DNA of 64,000 nt, taken from Glossina fuscipes (lineage: Eukaryota; Arthropoda; Insecta; Diptera; Glossinidae). The stretch's first letter is position 1. Each line of letters opens with the position of its first letter. Of this stretch, positions 60,917-64,000 are shown in pieces. The stretch lies in the NCBI RefSeq assembly GCF_014805625.2, contig NW_023998415.1, positions 45,938,440 through 46,002,439 on the forward strand, written 5' to 3'. The position numbers were made by a program, and so were the translations under genes. The notes beneath the pieces are model-generated. The model searched no databases and was not told where the DNA came from. It saw only the letters and a program-made list of their open reading frames with translations.

Positions 60917-61419
60917 TTGGTATATTAAATTCATCTCATATAAAAAGATTCTTTTATTTATTTTTATCTATTTATTTTTATTAACTACGGAAATATTAAG
61001 TTAACGATTATTTCTTTTCTTAAGCAGAGTTACTTCCGAAGCCACATCGGTTCTCTATTGTTACGATATCTTGAGCACCATCCAGTCTGCTGTTTATTTC
61101 GCTTACAATAGCTACTCAATTGTGACTTCTATCTAATTCACATGGATTGCGATCTATTTTTCAGATAATTAGGTCAATTACCATAGCTTTATTGCTTCAG
61201 TTTTATAATCAGCAGTAATTAGAGTCTTTTTTTTTTTTTGAAAAACATTATCGTATTTAAAATCTGTTGAATATCATTTAATGTTTGCATTTTACATTAG
61301 TTTATGTGTTAGAAATTTATAGCCGTTTACATCTCTTACCGTAAAACGAATCGCACTATTTAAACTATTTACAAAATCTTTGGATGGAAATTGTTTGGTG
61401 GCGGTTGGCTGACTTGTGG

Positions 61420-61454
<35 letters not shown>

Positions 61455-62199
61455 TTAATACACTGGTACTGGTAAAGTTAATAAATATTTTCTTGTTCAA
61501 TTATCTTAAAGCGCTGTTGGCTTTTAATTACTTTTTTCGTTTCGTTTTATATTGTAATCTGTGTGCATATGTATGCTGCTTAAGCTCTTTAAGATAGAGT
61601 AGTATGTTTGTTTAATTATTTAATCATTTCTAAATATTGCAAAGTTTTCTTTTTTCAACTCGCTCGCAATGGTATGCATAGGGTCATGTGGACAAGATCA
61701 ATTGTGTAGATTGTGTAAATTAGGTTAAGTGTTTATATATATATATATATATATATATATTTTAATAGCCGCCCTGGGCGAATTGTATACTATTTCCATA
61801 TAATGTTAAAAAGTTAAGTGCATAAAATCCAAAAATATCCTTCAAAGATGCCTTAAAATCCACGTTTACACGCTTGCCTTGTATTTAATTTGTTTGTTTA
61901 GCCTGATTCTTCACTCTTGCGCCCATGCGTCAATCGGCAGCAGTTCCAAATCTACGAATTGCCAAAATCGAAACGAAAACTTAATTGAATTTTGTTGATT
62001 ACTTTTTAAAATTAGCTATGACTCTTTCATACATCACACGATAATTTATAATATTTCCTATGATCTTGTTTCGTTCAAGCAAGAAAATTATATTCGCCCA
62101 AATTGTTTCGTACCGACCACTATTAGGTTAAAACAAAAAATAAAAGCAAAAAAAAAAAAAGCGAAAAAACGAAATATATTGCTTGGGTGCGGCCGCGGT
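58311..62199. other. Non-coding DNA with simple repeats
   Basis: This contains poly-A tracts near 58909-58922 and 59166-59180, CT at 59299-59316, T runs at 59774-59790 and 60571-60590, a CTG/GATGAT cluster at 60484-60535, and AC-AT runs at 60881-60915, 61422-61449 and 61735-61760. Frames of up to 93 codons show no domain. No gene is seen. Confidence 0.55.
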
Positions 62200-62645
62200 T
62201 CGATCACTCGATAGATTATCGCCACGAACACCTCTTTTCCACAAAAAACAATTATTTCGCAATGGATTTTAAAGATTTAATCGATAACTTGGACTAATCA
62301 CATAGAAGTTTTCCCTTTCATCCACAGCGTCAACCGCCGGTCTAATCGAAAGGCTAGCAACCATTTGCAGTGACTCTACATACACTGGTATCGGATGGCC
62401 TTTAGCCAAGTGGCGCAAGCCAGGCGGCCATGTAGAGCTAGTTATTATGGTTTGACGATAAGGACGTATACACAGCAAGACTTTGCGAATTTGTGGTTCA
62501 AAGCCCACGTCTAACATATGATCGGATTTCTCTGAGTACAAATATATCACCATACACACGTCAATTACTGAGACTTAGCACTTAGCATTTAGATGAACAC
62601 GTTTGCATAAATAATGACTTCAACATCCCGTTCACCCGCAGTGAA
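62200..62645 (-). pseudogene. Broken DDX43-like DEAD-box RNA helicase fragment
   Basis: The minus strand carries the middle of a DEAD-box helicase. Near 62568-62540 'VIDVCMVIYL' is the strand before motif II. The DEAD box itself is changed (YSEKSD where LDEAD is expected) and is followed by 'HMLDVGFEPQIRKVLLCIRP' at about 62520-62465. Then 'RQTIITSSTWPPGLRHLAKG' at 62460-62400 matches the RQT.MTSATWPPGVRRLA block characteristic of the DDX43/CG7878 group, with motif III SAT changed to SST. 'HPIPVYVES' follows (NPIQV.VGS). After a shifted stretch, 'EIIVFCGK' at about 62260-62237 and, in the next frame, 'GDNLSSD' near 62222-62202 match the start of the second RecA-like domain. A GVEIIIATPGRL-like trace lies near 62640-62605. 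Motif loss, stops and frameshifts show it is non-functional. The absence of introns suggests a retrocopy, though the exon structure of the parent gene is not known here. Confidence 0.85.
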
Positions 62646-64000
62646 GCCGATCATAGCGACTACGAGTAACGTGAAGAGCATGGTTTCGAGAAGGAAGCGA
62701 TTAACGTTCCAAATAGTGTTAGTTTTAAGTAGTGTGAAATAGTGCCTACACTCGAAAAGTGCACATAAAAAATGTCGTTGAATATTTCACTTAGTCAAGA
62801 AAAGAAATACAAAAGATTACCGCTTAAGTTCTTTTTTTTTTTCTCCTGGGATATAAGTATAATTGGAAAAATTTGTTAGCTGAACATGTAACAATCTGTG
62901 TGTGTATAACGGGCTTAATGAGCAATTCACTAATTGTACGGGCGTGTATCTGTCTAAAGGTCATCGTGTGATTGATGACAAGTTTCGAAAAAGAGATTCT
63001 TTTGCTGCACTGCAACTGTAACTAACGTACCCTCTATCATACAAATGTTGAAAATGCTTTGCAAGCGTTTTTATACAAAGTATTCATTAAACTTATCGAG
63101 TTATTATTTAACATTCACGATATTCTGTTCTGTGCATACGACATTATATGAGATTAACGTAAGCGAAAGTAAAAAAACAGAAATTCTGTAAGAATCTTAA
63201 AAAAAGATAAATCAAAAAACGTTGTCTTTATAAATAAATTTACGAACTCAGTAAGTACGCACATGCGCACACATATGTATTTCTTTTTTTTTTTGCATGT
63301 ATATATATATATATTTCATATGATTTTTAACATATATGTATTGGGAATTAATGTATAATTATTGATTAAAATAAAAGTTATTTTATGTGCAGCTGTCATG
63401 TTGCAATTTGAATATGAATTGAACAAAAAAAAAAATAAAAGAAATAATTATTATTTGAAAAAAAAAGAGAAAAACAAAAATCTACCAGCAACAAGAATGA
63501 TATGCATAATAATAACACACACAGCAAACAAATAATATTAAAATAAATTAATGAGTAAATTATAACTTTAAAAAACAAAAAAAAAACAAATGCAATAAAA
63601 AGCAAAAAAAAAGAAAAAAAAACGAACTTTGAAACTTGAATAAGTCACACGGACCGGCAGATAAGCGAACAGGTAAACAAACCGAAATGGCCAAGAGGAC
63701 GAGAAATGGTTAGGTTGGACATTAAAGTTCACCTCGTTAGTTCAGGTAGGTGAATTGTATAAGAATACCAAAGTAGCTAAAGTTTAATGCAATCATGTTA
63801 TTGCAGTTATTATTGATATTATATATACATATATATATACATATGTATATATGTTTTCATTACATTCTTGAAAATCTGCACTGAACTCTGTTTCAAAGTT
63901 TAAAGATTTCTATTCCGTAATTGCCGAGCGCAATAAGCATCAAAACAAATTGCCTTAATCTAGTTTTAAGCTGCTGCCGCTGCTGCTGCTGCTGCTGCTG
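62646..64000. other. Non-coding DNA ending in a CTG repeat
   Basis: Contents are a T-rich tract near 62831-62843, an AT run at 63298-63315, A-rich DNA at 63420-63625 and ATATAC repeats at 63820-63852. The (CTG)n run at 63971-64000 continues past the window edge. A 63-codon minus frame at 62824 has no domain. Confidence 0.55.
63971..64000. repeat. (CTG)n/(CAG)n run at the window edge
   Basis: Ten triplets, nearly all CTG, run to the last base. On the minus strand they would encode poly-Gln, Ala or Ser, and the true extent and any coding context lie outside the window. Confidence 0.9.

Noticed and set aside
62185..62215. B-box-like GGTTCGATCAC
   Set aside because: It falls in the DDX43-like pseudogene where the LSSD block is encoded, and no A box lies at tRNA distance.
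1..64000. CRISPR array, bacterial operons, phage genes
   Set aside because: No regularly spaced identical repeats, ribosome-binding sites or prokaryotic gene density are seen. The sequence is eukaryotic in character.
1..64000. Known insect microRNAs
   Set aside because: I looked for a few remembered mature sequences (such as let-7, bantam and miR-1 types) and saw none, but a full search by eye is not reliable.

Overview
The window is AT-rich eukaryotic DNA. It is full of A/T homopolymers of up to about 36 bases, di-, tri- and tetranucleotide repeats, and eroded transposable elements. It looks like intergenic or intronic DNA of an insect, most probably a higher fly (Brachycera, possibly a tephritid). 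The grounds are the mariner lineages, short repeats with the TATACCC / GTCYGTCC layout of the fly INE-1/DINE-1 type, a LINE tail of a type common in flies, and a fragment resembling the DDX43-type helicase. The species call is inference. I find no convincing intact protein-coding gene, rRNA or intact tRNA. The longest open frames are 120-130 codons, and most of them are translated repeats.

Layout. 1-4.5 kb: simple repeats and one INE-1-like fragment. 4.5-6.6 kb: a dead irritans-type mariner, then two INE-1-like units head to tail. 10.6-12.4 kb: another INE-1-like copy and the N-terminal part of a second mariner lineage. 12.4-29.7 kb: microsatellites plus two tRNA-like (SINE) relics. 29.8-31.4 kb: two dead mariners of different lineages side by side. 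33.3-33.8 kb: a less AT-rich patch with a tRNA-like segment. 36.6 kb: a 10-N assembly gap flanked by an 87-bp direct duplication, probably a failed contig overlap. 38.3-38.9 kb: the longest INE-1-like copy. 42-46 kb: simple repeats and an unrecognised 130-codon frame. 46.7-47.2 kb: a very eroded possible mariner. 47.6-48 kb: a small open frame with a short tandem repeat. 49.45 kb: a 126-bp foldback with perfect 23-bp arms. 51.6-53.2 kb: two LINE fragments in opposite orientation (reverse transcriptase YADD; RNase H plus C-terminal Cys/His motif). 54.4-54.6 kb: a 102-bp tandem duplication ending in a 19-bp inverted repeat. 55.4-56 kb: two divergent coding-like frames of unknown identity. 58 kb: another tRNA-like relic and INE-1-like copy. 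62.2-62.64 kb, minus strand: a broken DDX43-like DEAD-box helicase fragment.

Nothing here works together as a pathway. The window records repeated invasion and decay of several element families. Family assignments come from reading translated frames and comparing them with remembered family motifs. No search was run, and relic ends are approximate.
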